A DNA stretch of 64,000 bases from Pedobacter schmidteae (GTDB lineage Bacteria > Bacteroidota > Bacteroidia > Sphingobacteriales > Sphingobacteriaceae): NCBI RefSeq assembly GCF_900564155.1, contig NZ_LS999839.1, positions 5,577,097 to 5,641,096 of the forward strand, read 5' to 3'. The position numbers and the translations under genes were made by a program. The notes beneath the pieces are model-generated. The model was not told the DNA's origin, searched no databases, and was given only the letters and a program-made list of their open reading frames with translations. How positions within the stretch are numbered: position 1 is the first letter of the stretch; each line of letters starts with the position of its first letter. Shown in pieces: positions 43,494-51,611 of this stretch.

Positions 43494-44060
43494 ATGGATT
43501 ATTTTAACACTCTCGAGCCTTTGCTCCGTGCCTTTTGGTTTATCGCCATACCAGTGAGTTTAATATTCATTGTACAGACTGTAATGACCTTTTTAGGGGT
43601 AGACAGTGCTGACGGTATAGATGCCGACTTTGATGGCAATCTTGACCATGCGGATGCTCCATTTCAGTTGTTTTCGTTCCGGAACCTCATTAACTTCCTT
43701 TTGGGCTTAAGCTGGACCGGGATCTCCTTTTATCAACTCATCAGCAACAGACCTTTACTCATTATATTGTCCGTAGCCGTGGGTATTGGGTTTGTTTTAT
43801 TGTTTTTTGTCATCATCAGACAAATTCAAAAACTGGCTGAGGACAATACCTTTAAAATAGAAAAGGCCCTCCACAAATCGGGTTCGGTATATCTTCGTAT
43901 TCCTGCGCAAAGAAGCGGGAGCGGCAAAATTCAGGTCAGCGTAAACGGATCGTTTAAAGAAATCGAAGCCATTACCGAACAGGAATCAATAGAAAGCGGA
44001 GCCTCAATCCGTATCATCAAAATAGAAAACCCAAATTTAGTAGTAGTAGAAAAAATTTAA
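43494..44060 (+). CDS. NfeD-like membrane protein with OB-fold C-terminus (flotillin partner)
   Basis: This 188-residue protein has three hydrophobic helices (about 14-32, 65-85 and 90-108). A C-terminal soluble domain (GSVYLRIPAQRSGSGKIQVSVNGSFKEIEAITE) resembles the OB fold of NfeD/YqiJ proteins. Its TAA stop and the ATG of the flotillin gene overlap by one base (TAATG), so they are translationally coupled. NfeD-like proteins habitually pair with SPFH proteins in membrane microdomain organisation. Confidence 0.88.
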   Translation: MDYFNTLEPLLRAFWFIAIPVSLIFIVQTVMTFLGVDSADGIDADFDGNLDHADAPFQLFSFRNLINFLLGLSWTGISFYQLISNRPLLIILSVAVGIGFVLLFFVIIRQIQKLAEDNTFKIEKALHKSGSVYLRIPAQRSGSGKIQVSVNGSFKEIEAITEQESIESGASIRIIKIENPNLVVVEKI

Positions 44061-45625
44061 TGGAAAACCTCTTACAATCGCCACTCACACTCATTTTAGT
44101 GGGTGTCATCGTTATTTTTGTGACCCTATCGGCATTAATTGCCAGGTATAAAAGATGCCCTTCAGACAAGATTTTAGTGATCTATGGTAAAACTGGTGGA
44201 ACCTCTGCAAAGTGTATTCATGGTGGGGGTGCCTTTATCTGGCCTGTTATCCAGGACTTTGCTTACCTCGATCTTAAACCGATTTCTATCGAAGCCAATC
44301 TGGTGAATGCCCTGAGCAGGCAGAACATCCGGGTTGATGTACCCTGCCGCTTTACCATCGCCATCTCGACCGAAAGCGACAGTATGAACAATGCTGCAGA
44401 GCGCCTGTTAGGTTTGGCTGCAAGTGACATTCAGGAATTGGCAAAAGATATCCTTTTTGGTCAGTTGCGTTTGGTAATTGCCACCATGACCATTGAGGAG
44501 ATCAACTCGGACAGAGATAAATTTTTAGATAATATTTCTAAAAATGTGGATACTGAGCTTAAAAAGATTGGTTTAAAATTGATCAACGTGAATGTTACCG
44601 ACATCAAGGATGAATCGGGTTATATTGAAGCCTTGGGTAAAGAAGCTGCCGCAAAAGCTATTAATGAGGCTTTAATCAGCGTAGCAGAACAAACCAAGAT
44701 TGGGGAAACTGGTAAGGCTGTTGCTGACAGGGAAAAAGATGTTCAAATAGCCGAGACTCAACGTGAGCGAGATGTTAAAATTGCCATTACTCAAAAAGAC
44801 AGGGAAGTAAGTATTGCATCGGCCGCCAAAGATGAGGCTATTGGTAAAGCTGAAGCAGAGCGTGATACACGTATCAAAACATCTGAGGCTAATGCTGTTG
44901 CTGTGACCGGAGAAAACCAGGCAAAAATAAACATTGCCAATTCCGATGCCTTGCGTCGCGAAAAAGAAGCAGAATCATTAAAAATCGCCGTTTCTGCCGA
45001 AAAAGTACAACAGGCACAGGCATTAGAGGCTTCTTATTTGGCCGAGCAAAAAGCTGAAGCAGCACGTTCTGAACGTGAAAGAGCAACACAGATTGCCAAT
45101 ATTGTTATCCCTGCCGAAATTGCCAAACAAAGGGCAATTATCCAGGCCCAGGCTGATGCAGAAACCATCAGAGAAAATGCCAAAGGGGAAGCAGATGCCA
45201 TATATGCGAAAATGGAGGCTGAAGCAAAAGGTCTATTTGAAATCCTAACCAAACAGGCCGAAGGCTATCGCGAAGTTGTTGCCGCAGCAGGTGGCGATCC
45301 TACCAAGGCCTTCCAGTTGTTGCTCATTGAAAAATTACCGGAACTAGTAAAAACCCAGGTTGAAGCAGTGAAAAACATAAAAATAGATAAAATCACTGTA
45401 TGGGACTCGGGCAATGGCACCAATGATAATGGCAATTCCTCAACGGCTAATTTTGTATCAGGTATGATGAAAACGGTTCCACCTCTAAACGATCTGTTTA
45501 ATATGGCCGGACTAAATCTGCCAACCTATTTAAAAGGAGCCGATGAGGCCCAAATAGCTGATGGAACCAGCTTAAGTCCTAAACCAGCAAACGACAAATC
45601 TGCAAAAGATAAGCCTGCAGATTAA
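44060..45625 (+). CDS. Flotillin family protein (SPFH/YqiK type)
   Basis: This 521-residue membrane scaffold protein has an N-terminal membrane helix (LTLILVGVIVIFVTLSALIA). An SPFH domain follows at about 30-200 (RLVIATMTIEEINSDRDKFLDNI), then a long Ala/Glu-rich coiled coil at about 205-390 with EAE/KAE-like repeats (AEAERDTRIKTSEANAVAV). A less ordered tail ends DKSAKDKPAD. The role is in organising membrane microdomains and envelope stress response, with the NfeD-like partner upstream. A strong hairpin terminator follows 10 bp after the stop codon. Confidence 0.95.
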   Translation: MENLLQSPLTLILVGVIVIFVTLSALIARYKRCPSDKILVIYGKTGGTSAKCIHGGGAFIWPVIQDFAYLDLKPISIEANLVNALSRQNIRVDVPCRFTIAISTESDSMNNAAERLLGLAASDIQELAKDILFGQLRLVIATMTIEEINSDRDKFLDNISKNVDTELKKIGLKLINVNVTDIKDESGYIEALGKEAAAKAINEALISVAEQTKIGETGKAVADREKDVQIAETQRERDVKIAITQKDREVSIASAAKDEAIGKAEAERDTRIKTSEANAVAVTGENQAKINIANSDALRREKEAESLKIAVSAEKVQQAQALEASYLAEQKAEAARSERERATQIANIVIPAEIAKQRAIIQAQADAETIRENAKGEADAIYAKMEAEAKGLFEILTKQAEGYREVVAAAGGDPTKAFQLLLIEKLPELVKTQVEAVKNIKIDKITVWDSGNGTNDNGNSSTANFVSGMMKTVPPLNDLFNMAGLNLPTYLKGADEAQIADGTSLSPKPANDKSAKDKPAD

Positions 45626-45635
45626 AAAAATAACA

Positions 45636-45687
45636 TTAATAAAAAAGGGAGTCTGAACAAAATAGTCCAAACTCCCTTTTTTATTAA
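45636..45687 (+). terminator. Strong bidirectional terminator after the flotillin gene
   Basis: 17-bp perfect arms (45636-45652 and 45671-45687, core AAAAAAGGGAGT) give a stem with T tracts on both strands. It ends the flotillin operon. Confidence 0.9.
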
Positions 45688-45696
45688 CCCATACCT

Positions 45697-45800
45697 GCTT
45701 CTCTCCCTAACCTATTCTCCGTACCCAACTAATCTTCCTGCATAACCTATCCCGTTCCCCAACTAGCCTTCCTGCATAACCTATCCCGCTCCCCTGTCAT
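45697..45800. repeat. Short degenerate tandem repeat, period about 34 bp
   Basis: Two clear copies of a 34-bp unit (containing CTTCCTGCATAACCTATCCC, at 45736-45755 type positions and again 34 bp later) are flanked by partial copies on each side. The segment is C-rich, lacks an open frame and lies between two convergent terminators. No coding or regulatory role is visible. Confidence 0.6.
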
Positions 45801-45840
45801 AACCTTAAAAATTACCTTCTCCGAAGAGACATAGGAAAAT

Positions 45841-45861
45841 TTTGCCCTTCTTCAGGGCAAA
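45841..45861 (-). terminator. Terminator of the GHL10 gene
   Basis: An 8-bp stem TTTGCCCT/AGGGCAAA with a 5-nt loop lies 11 bp after the stop of the minus-strand gene and is followed on that strand by ATTTTCC. Confidence 0.65.
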
Positions 45862-45872
45862 GGTTTCCAGTC

Positions 45873-47405
45873 TCAGAGGAGAACGGTTATTTTTACACTT
45901 TCGTTTCCAGTACGATCAACCGCCGTCACCGCAACCTTATTGAGCTTACTTCCTCCCTCCAGCGCCGGTTTCACCAGAAAGCGGTCATTACGGTTCAGAA
46001 TCACAGACTTCCAGGTATCTCCATATTGATAATACACCACCCATCTGAATACATCTTTTGTATCCCCATGGTTCCAGCTTAGTTTCCATTGCCCTTGCTT
46101 CAGTTCTGTTCTTAATTCGGGTGCTGCAGGGGCTTTATCGTCCAGCCATGAGCTTGCCGGAACCAAAGCTGGCTTTTTATAAGGTCCATCAGCAATACCT
46201 TTGGCTAATTTTTCGTGTTTGGTTAAAGCGGCAATGCTCCAATGTGCAGCACCGGGACTATTGGGCAGCATTCCACGGGTAATCATAATCTGATTGATAA
46301 TTTCATCCACATTTTTATCATCACCCCCCAAGCCAACATTCATACCTGGCCATAAGTGGCGGTTCATGGTATTTTCGGCAGACCACCAGCCCAGCAATAC
46401 CGGAAAGCTTTGTGCCGGATTATTGACTGTCCAGTATAACTGCGGCATAAAATAATCAATCCAACCTTTATTCAACCAAAGTTTGGCATCAGCATATAAT
46501 TTGTTGTATTGATCCATTCCCTCAATAGATGCCGGATAGCCCGGCTTCCATATTCCAAAAGGGCTCAGTCCAAATTTTACATATTTCTTTTCCGTCTTAA
46601 TTTCTTTGTAAACCCTTTCAATAAATTGGTTTACACTTTGCCGGCGCCAGTCGCCCCTGTTCAATTTGCCACCATTTTTTTGATAAGCAGCCCAGCTTAC
46701 ATCATCCGGAAAATCTGCTCCTCCATTATAAGATTCATAAGGATAAAAATAATCGTCAAAATGAACCCCGTCAATATCGTAACGTTTGACAATATCTTTT
46801 ACAACAGCCGAGACATGATCCTGAGTACCTTTATTGGATGGATCCATCCAATATTGTCCGTCTTTAAGTTTTAATACCAGATCAGGTCTTTTTTTAACGA
46901 TGGATTGCTCGCTGATTACTTTGCCTGATGTATGGTGTGCACGATAAGGGTTAAGCCATACATGGAGTTCTATACCGCGATCGTGTGCGGCTTCAATCCA
47001 AAACTGCAAAGGGTCATAGTAAGGATCGGGCGCTTGCCCCTGTTTTCCACTCAAAAAAACTGACCATGGTTCCAAACTGCTCTTAAAAAAAGCATCAGCC
47101 TGCGGTCTTACCTGAAATATTACCGCATTGAAATTGTTTTTCTTCAAAAAATCAAGCAAAAAGAGGGCTTCCTTTTGTTGTTCGGCAGTACTCAAACCTG
47201 GTTTTGATGGCCAGTTGATATTGGCCACTGAAGCCACCCATGCTGCCCGAAATTCTCTGTTAACCTGAGGTACGTCTGTAGCATTTTTAATTTCTGCCAC
47301 CTGCACTGCTGCCTTTTTGCTGGTGCTACAGGAATAAAATAAAAACAGGCTGCAGCAAGATAATGCCAGCAGCCCTTTTTCAAGATTTTTAAATGATAAT
47401 TTCAA
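45873..47405 (-). CDS. Lipoprotein of the GHL10 family (family 10-like glycosyl hydrolase, DUF187)
   Basis: This is a 510-residue lipoprotein (lipobox FYSC, C26). The GHL10/PF02638 domain lies at about 50-370: REFRAAWVASVANINWPSKP at the start, FNAVIFQVRPQADAFF, ELHVWLNPYRAHH and DGVHFDDYFYPY, all typical of these TIM-barrel enzymes. A fibronectin/Ig-like C-terminus (LSWNHGDTKDVFRWVVYYQY) follows. Relatives are proposed to cut peptidoglycan or other glycans, but the substrate is not proven. A promoter box TAGCTTTG lies at 47435-47442. Confidence 0.92.
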   Translation of the reverse strand: MKLSFKNLEKGLLALSCCSLFLFYSCSTSKKAAVQVAEIKNATDVPQVNREFRAAWVASVANINWPSKPGLSTAEQQKEALFLLDFLKKNNFNAVIFQVRPQADAFFKSSLEPWSVFLSGKQGQAPDPYYDPLQFWIEAAHDRGIELHVWLNPYRAHHTSGKVISEQSIVKKRPDLVLKLKDGQYWMDPSNKGTQDHVSAVVKDIVKRYDIDGVHFDDYFYPYESYNGGADFPDDVSWAAYQKNGGKLNRGDWRRQSVNQFIERVYKEIKTEKKYVKFGLSPFGIWKPGYPASIEGMDQYNKLYADAKLWLNKGWIDYFMPQLYWTVNNPAQSFPVLLGWWSAENTMNRHLWPGMNVGLGGDDKNVDEIINQIMITRGMLPNSPGAAHWSIAALTKHEKLAKGIADGPYKKPALVPASSWLDDKAPAAPELRTELKQGQWKLSWNHGDTKDVFRWVVYYQYGDTWKSVILNRNDRFLVKPALEGGSKLNKVAVTAVDRTGNESVKITVLL

Positions 47406-47434
47406 TAGTTCTAAGCTTTAATTGTCTGTTACAA

Positions 47435-47442
47435 CAAAGCTA
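47435..47442 (-). promoter_or_regulatory. -7 promoter box of the GHL10 gene
   Basis: The minus strand reads TAGCTTTG (TAnnTTTG), 29 bp before the ATG. No clear -33 TTTG is at the expected distance. Confidence 0.4.
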
Positions 47443-47491
47443 CAAACTATTAATCGCCTTAACCTATACGTAAGCTTATTTTTACAGCCGG

Positions 47492-47938
47492 TTAGGCGGT
47501 TTGCAGTTTGGCTATATTTCGATAAGGAAAAGCACCAAAAATATGACGACGGGCAAATCTGCCTGGTGAATCGGCATTTACCAGTTTTACATAGATGGCT
47601 TTAGGAACACCAAAATATTCGTAGGCACTGCCATCCAAAAAATGTACAGTTAACACCGATCCTTCCCAATTGTAATCGGCAATACCGCAGTTGGTGGTAG
47701 TTTGTGTGTATTCCTCAATTGAAAGGGCCAATGTTTCGGGAGCAATACTCACCAGGAAATGATAAGCTTCAATGATTTCCTTACTTTTCGTTTCGGCTTC
47801 CAGCTTAGCCTCCTCGCTATCCTGAAATTTATCAGGGTGCCAGTCTTTCATTAAATTCCTGTAAATGGACTTCAATTCTTTCAATTCGGCATCCTTTTGT
47901 ACACCCAATAGTTTTCTGTAATCAGTGATCTTCTTCAT
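47492..47938 (-). CDS. J-domain/KTSC-domain fusion protein
   Basis: This 148-residue protein joins two unrelated domains. Residues 1-65 form a DnaJ-type J domain with the HPD tripeptide at 34-36 (MKDWHPDKF) needed to stimulate Hsp70. Residues of about 85-145 form a KTSC-like domain (NWEGSVLTVHFLDGSAYEYFGVP). There is no Gly/Phe region or zinc finger, so it is not a classical DnaJ. It may deliver a KTSC ligand or client to DnaK. The gene is single, with a consensus -7 box 11 bp before the ATG. Confidence 0.88.
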   Translation of the reverse strand: MKKITDYRKLLGVQKDAELKELKSIYRNLMKDWHPDKFQDSEEAKLEAETKSKEIIEAYHFLVSIAPETLALSIEEYTQTTTNCGIADYNWEGSVLTVHFLDGSAYEYFGVPKAIYVKLVNADSPGRFARRHIFGAFPYRNIAKLQTA

Positions 47939-47949
47939 AAAATTTGCGC

Positions 47950-47957
47950 AAAGGTAA
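47950..47957 (-). promoter_or_regulatory. -7 promoter box of the J-domain/KTSC gene
   Basis: The minus strand reads TACCTTTG (TAnnTTTG), ending 11 bp before the ATG, which predicts a very short leader. Confidence 0.5.
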
Positions 47958-48060
47958 GGATATTTACCTTAAAATGAGCACAGTGTTGGTCTTCATGTTT
48001 TCTTCATTCTATTGTCTCAACTTTACATCAACAATTAACGAATAGAAATTTAAAAAGATC

Positions 48061-48426
48061 ATGAAAAAGTTATTAGGATTAATCGCAATTATGGCATTAG
48101 GTTTAACAACTACATTTGCCCAAACACCAGCAGCCGCAACAAGTGCTCCTGCAAAAAAAATGGTTAAAAAAGAAGTTAAAACTGTGGCTGCGCCGGCAAA
48201 AAAAGAAGCCAAAGCTGCAACAGAAACTGTAAAAACCACAGCAGTAAAAACTACAACTGCCACAGCTGCAAAAGCAAGTCCCCTGAAAAAAGATGGTACT
48301 CCGGATATGCGTTTGAAAGAAAACAAAGCAAAAATGGTAACTAAACCAGTTGCTCATGCTAAAAAAGACGGCACACCCGATATGCGTTATAAAGAAAATA
48401 AAGGTGCTGCAAAAAAAGGAAAATAA
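48061..48426 (+). CDS. Small exported Ala/Lys-rich protein with two KKDGTPDMR motifs
   Basis: This 121-residue protein has a signal peptide (MKKLLGLIAIMALGLTTTFAQ). It is a low-complexity Ala/Lys/Thr linker carrying two copies of a 14-residue motif, KKDGTPDMR-(L/Y)-KENK, at 76-89 and 101-114. Between the two copies five codons differ at silent positions, while only L/Y changes the protein, which points to selection on the motif. The net charge is strongly positive. It is probably a secreted or envelope-bound small protein; the motif seems familiar from small Bacteroidota proteins, but no function is known to me. A terminator follows. Confidence 0.82.
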   Translation: MKKLLGLIAIMALGLTTTFAQTPAAATSAPAKKMVKKEVKTVAAPAKKEAKAATETVKTTAVKTTTATAAKASPLKKDGTPDMRLKENKAKMVTKPVAHAKKDGTPDMRYKENKGAAKKGK

Positions 48427-48443
48427 TTCCTTAAAGGTTGAGT

Positions 48444-48477
48444 AAAAAAGAGGTGTTCAAAAAGCACCTCTTTTTTT
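48444..48477 (+). terminator. Intrinsic terminator after the repeat-motif protein
   Basis: Stem GAGGTG/CACCTC (48450-48455 with 48465-48470) is extended by A/T runs on both sides and ends in seven T. It lies within the extended open frame of the next gene, showing that the true start of that gene is further down. Confidence 0.88.
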
Positions 48478-48551
48478 ATACCCAAAAAAAACATAATTTG
48501 CATAAGCATCAATTCGCTGCCATACACCCATCAACTCTTAAAAAAGAATAT

Positions 48552-49457
48552 ATGAAACAATCGCGTCGCAGTTTTCTAGCTCAAATCGGCCTTTTATCAG
48601 CCACACCTTTACTTGCATCAACCGATTTACTCGCTGCAGCATTACCAGCTTCAGGTATTCAATACGGCTATGCAGCAATCACCTGGGGCAATAATATCAG
48701 GCAATCTATCCAGGATATTTCTTCACTAGGTTTTAAGGGTATTCAATTGAGAGCCAATGCTTATACTGAATTTGGAAAAAAGCCTGATGAACTGATCAGC
48801 CTATTAAAGGATGCAAAATTGAAACTCGCCATGTACTCGAGCGGTAATGCAAACATCAATACAGGCAACGATGAGGCTGAGATTGCAAAACATGTAGAAA
48901 GCGCACGGTTCGTTAAAATTCTGGGTGGGAAAAGTATCCAGCTTACCAATTCGTCCAGACCAAAAACAGGCGCTGTAGCTAATGAGGATCTGATCAAATA
49001 TGCCAAACTCATGAACGAGATTGGAAAACGAACTGCCGCTATTGGGATAAAAACCACCTATCACAACCATATGGGGCAGCTGGGACAAACACCGGAGGAA
49101 GTAGACGTAATTTTGCAACATTCGGATCCTAAAAATGTCAAGTTATTGCTGGATATTGCCCATTATCAACAAGGCGGTGGAGATCCTGTAGCAGCAATAT
49201 TGAAGTATAAAGATCGATTAGATTGTCTGCACATCAAAGATGTAAAGGATACCGGGGACGCGAAGGGGTATGTCTTTGTAGAACTTGGACAGGGACGGGT
49301 AAATCTGCGATCGGTATTTGCTACCTTAAAAACCATCAACTATAACGGATATGCCATTGTTGAATTGGATGCTGTTCCTGTAAAAGGCCGTACACCGTTA
49401 CAAAGTGGGCAAATAACCAAAGATTACCTAAAAAACACCTTAAAAATCAGCATTTAA
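48552..49457 (+). CDS. Tat-exported sugar phosphate isomerase/epimerase-like protein
   Basis: This is a xylose-isomerase-like TIM barrel, 301 residues. The start is ATG at 48552, since the open frame upstream contains a terminator. The twin-arginine signal SRRSFLAQIGLL, with a hydrophobic core ending at about residue 30, sends a folded protein to the periplasm. The barrel has TYHNHMGQLGQTPEEVDVIL and LDIAHYQQGGGD, and the metal-binding pattern H...D-H...H...E of the family is in place (near LDCLHIKDVKD and AIVELDAVP). The substrate is unknown. It is transcribed alone before the metal-sensing operon. Confidence 0.92.
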   Translation: MKQSRRSFLAQIGLLSATPLLASTDLLAAALPASGIQYGYAAITWGNNIRQSIQDISSLGFKGIQLRANAYTEFGKKPDELISLLKDAKLKLAMYSSGNANINTGNDEAEIAKHVESARFVKILGGKSIQLTNSSRPKTGAVANEDLIKYAKLMNEIGKRTAAIGIKTTYHNHMGQLGQTPEEVDVILQHSDPKNVKLLLDIAHYQQGGGDPVAAILKYKDRLDCLHIKDVKDTGDAKGYVFVELGQGRVNLRSVFATLKTINYNGYAIVELDAVPVKGRTPLQSGQITKDYLKNTLKISI

Positions 49458-49494
49458 CATTTCAGAATATTCATGGGCTTTTCATACTATCCGC

Positions 49495-49502
49495 TATATT
49501 TG
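49495..49502 (+). promoter_or_regulatory. -7 promoter box of the response regulator gene
   Basis: TATATTTG matches TAnnTTTG and ends only 5 bp before the ATG, which predicts a leaderless or almost leaderless mRNA. Two TTCAT units spaced 11 bp apart (49470 and 49481) stand where an activator could bind. Confidence 0.5.
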
Positions 49503-49507
49503 TCCTC

Positions 49508-50188
49508 ATGCCACAAATTGGATTAGCAGAAGATGACCTGAAAATAGCCGAACTCATAAAAACCGGCCTGGAAGAATATGGCTATGAGGTAACCAGGATC
49601 AGTAACGGACTACAGGCCTTGGAGCGTTTCCAAAACGATGTATTCGACCTTCTGATTCTTGATGTGATGATACCTGGTCTGAATGGCATAGAACTTTGCA
49701 GACAGCTTAGGTCTACACATCCCAACTTACCCATACTGATGCTGACAGCACTGGGGAGTATTGACGATAAAGTGACAGGTCTGAAATCGGGAGCCGACGA
49801 CTACCTGGTTAAGCCTTTCCATTTTAAAGAACTATTGGCCAGGATTGAAGCTTTACTGAGAAGATATCATTCCTCCGCTGATCAACCGGAGGATCGGATT
49901 CTTGTCTTCGACGACATTACTTTAAATACATACAACAAGGAAGTACAACGCGCAGGAATCCCTATTATACTTACGGCTAAAGAGTTTACTTTACTTGAGC
50001 TTTTTTTGCGCAATCCCAACCGGCTACTTTCCAGACAATATATTGCTGAAAATGCCTGGGACATTAATTTTGACACAGGCACCAACGTAATTGATGTATA
50101 TATCAACTTCTTACGTAAAAAAATAGAAAAAGGCTTTGCCCGAAAAATCATTCATACCAAAATCAATATGGGCTACATACTTAAATAG
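49508..50188 (+). CDS. OmpR/PhoB-family response regulator
   Basis: This 226-residue regulator has a receiver domain at 1-118 with the phosphorylation site D52 (LLILDVMIPG), the acidic pair E8-D9-D10 and the lysine in DYLVKPFHF. A winged-helix DNA-binding domain follows at about 130-225 (LTAKEFTLLELFLRNPNRLLS). It is paired with the kinase 5 bp downstream and precedes the CzcCBA-type efflux genes, so it should be the metal-responsive activator of these. Confidence 0.96.
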   Translation: MPQIGLAEDDLKIAELIKTGLEEYGYEVTRISNGLQALERFQNDVFDLLILDVMIPGLNGIELCRQLRSTHPNLPILMLTALGSIDDKVTGLKSGADDYLVKPFHFKELLARIEALLRRYHSSADQPEDRILVFDDITLNTYNKEVQRAGIPIILTAKEFTLLELFLRNPNRLLSRQYIAENAWDINFDTGTNVIDVYINFLRKKIEKGFARKIIHTKINMGYILK

Positions 50189-50193
50189 CAGGC

Positions 50194-51552
50194 ATGAAGA
50201 TCAAAGACCGCCTGGCTTTATACTTTACCTTGAGCAGTACCCTCATCATGATGGTCATCCTGTCGGCCATTTACTTTACTTTCCTAAAATTTCTGGAGGC
50301 TGATTTTTTCGCCCGCCTTACCGACCGTACTATGGTAACAGCAAAGCTATACCTGGAAGCCGACGAAATTTCAAGAGATTCGCTGAATAAGGTCAGAAAT
50401 CGTTATTTGGATAAGTTAAACGGGGAAGTTATTAGGATATATAATGCAAAAAATGCGGCAACATTTATTGGTGATGATCAGCAATACTGGAGCAACCAAA
50501 TCATCAACAAGGTAAGAAAGGCAGGTAAACTAAGGTTCAAAGATGGCGAACGACAAGTAGTTGGTATTTATTATAAAGACAATCAAGGTGATTTTGTCAT
50601 TATTGCCTCGGCCGTAGATCAAAGTACATATTCCCGGATTGATAAATTACGCAGGATCATGCTGGTCATTTTTGTCATTGTAGTAATTGGGTTGCTACTT
50701 TCCGGCCGCTGGATTGCCAAAAAAATACTAAATCCATTGGAACTATTTATGGGCGAGGTCAAGCAAATTAAGTCCAGCAACCTTCATTTCAGGGTGCAGG
50801 AAGGTAAAAACAAGGATGAAATTACGTTGTTGGCTCAAAATTTCAATAACCTGATGGAACATCTGGAACAAGCTTTTGTATTGCAAAGAACTTTCGTAGC
50901 CAATGCTTCGCATGAGCTAAGAACCCCTATTACCCGAATGATCATGTCTGCTGAACTGGCCTTATCACAAGAAAGAGAAAAACAGCATTACCGGCAAGCT
51001 TTAAATTCGGTATTGGAAGATGCCGGAAAAATGGAAGGCATCATTACCGGATTGGTAAATCTGGCCCAAGCCGATCTTGAATTTGCATCCGCTCAACTCA
51101 GCCTTGTGCGCATTGACGAGATGCTGTGGGCTTTGCAAAACGAATGGAAGCAGCGTGAGGGAGTTAATCTGCTTATTGAGTTGAAAGATTTACCAGAGGA
51201 TGAGACAGAACTTCAGATAGAAGCCAACCCTGCCCTGCTCCATATTGCCCTTAATAATATTGTATCCAATGCTTTTAAATTTTCAAACCAGCAATCTGTA
51301 CGCTGCCGCCTCCGAATAAAACAAACCAAAATCAGTATTTCTTTTACAGATCAGGGAATGGGCATAGCAGCGGAAGCCATCCCTGAGATATTTAAACCCT
51401 TTTACACCGGGGCTGCCGAAAGCCAACATACAGGTAGTGGCATGGGCCTATATATGGCCCATAAAATCATTACCCTTTATAAAGGCAACATCAGTGTAAT
51501 GTCAAAAAAAGGCGATGGCACTACTGTTAAAGTGGTTTTCCATAAACTTTAA
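50194..51552 (+). CDS. Sensor histidine kinase
   Basis: This 452-residue membrane kinase has a first helix at about 11-32 and a second at about 154-172, with a periplasmic sensor loop of about 120 residues between. HAMP at about 172-226, HisKA with the phospho-acceptor H240 in VANASHELRTPITR, and HATPase_c at about 345-450 follow (NIVSNAFKFSN; FTDQGMGIAAEAIPEIFKPFYTG; GSGMGLYMAHKI). It is the partner of the response regulator. The stop overlaps the first of the direct repeats in front of the efflux genes. Confidence 0.96.
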   Translation: MKIKDRLALYFTLSSTLIMMVILSAIYFTFLKFLEADFFARLTDRTMVTAKLYLEADEISRDSLNKVRNRYLDKLNGEVIRIYNAKNAATFIGDDQQYWSNQIINKVRKAGKLRFKDGERQVVGIYYKDNQGDFVIIASAVDQSTYSRIDKLRRIMLVIFVIVVIGLLLSGRWIAKKILNPLELFMGEVKQIKSSNLHFRVQEGKNKDEITLLAQNFNNLMEHLEQAFVLQRTFVANASHELRTPITRMIMSAELALSQEREKQHYRQALNSVLEDAGKMEGIITGLVNLAQADLEFASAQLSLVRIDEMLWALQNEWKQREGVNLLIELKDLPEDETELQIEANPALLHIALNNIVSNAFKFSNQQSVRCRLRIKQTKISISFTDQGMGIAAEAIPEIFKPFYTGAAESQHTGSGMGLYMAHKIITLYKGNISVMSKKGDGTTVKVVFHKL

Positions 51553-51604
51553 TCCCATTTTAATTCCGCTTTAATTTTCCTTTAATTCGATAGCGATAGG
51601 TTTG
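51547..51604 (+). promoter_or_regulatory. Four 11-bp direct repeats and -7 box driving the efflux operon
   Basis: CTTTAATCCCA, TTTTAATTCCG, CTTTAATTTTC and CTTTAATTCGA follow without gaps at 51547-51590 (core YTTTAAT, exact period 11). Then, 6 bp later, TAGGTTTG (51597-51604) matches TAnnTTTG, 7 bp before the ATG of the TolC-like gene. Direct repeats with an 11-bp period are the classical arrangement for OmpR/PhoB-type regulators. They occupy the place of the -33 element. Confidence 0.75.
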
Positions 51605-51611
51605 ACCAAAC

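Noticed and set aside
48438-48551. Longer N-terminus for the sugar isomerase-like protein
   Set aside because: The extension spans an intrinsic terminator and precedes a typical Tat signal; ATG 48552 is the better start.
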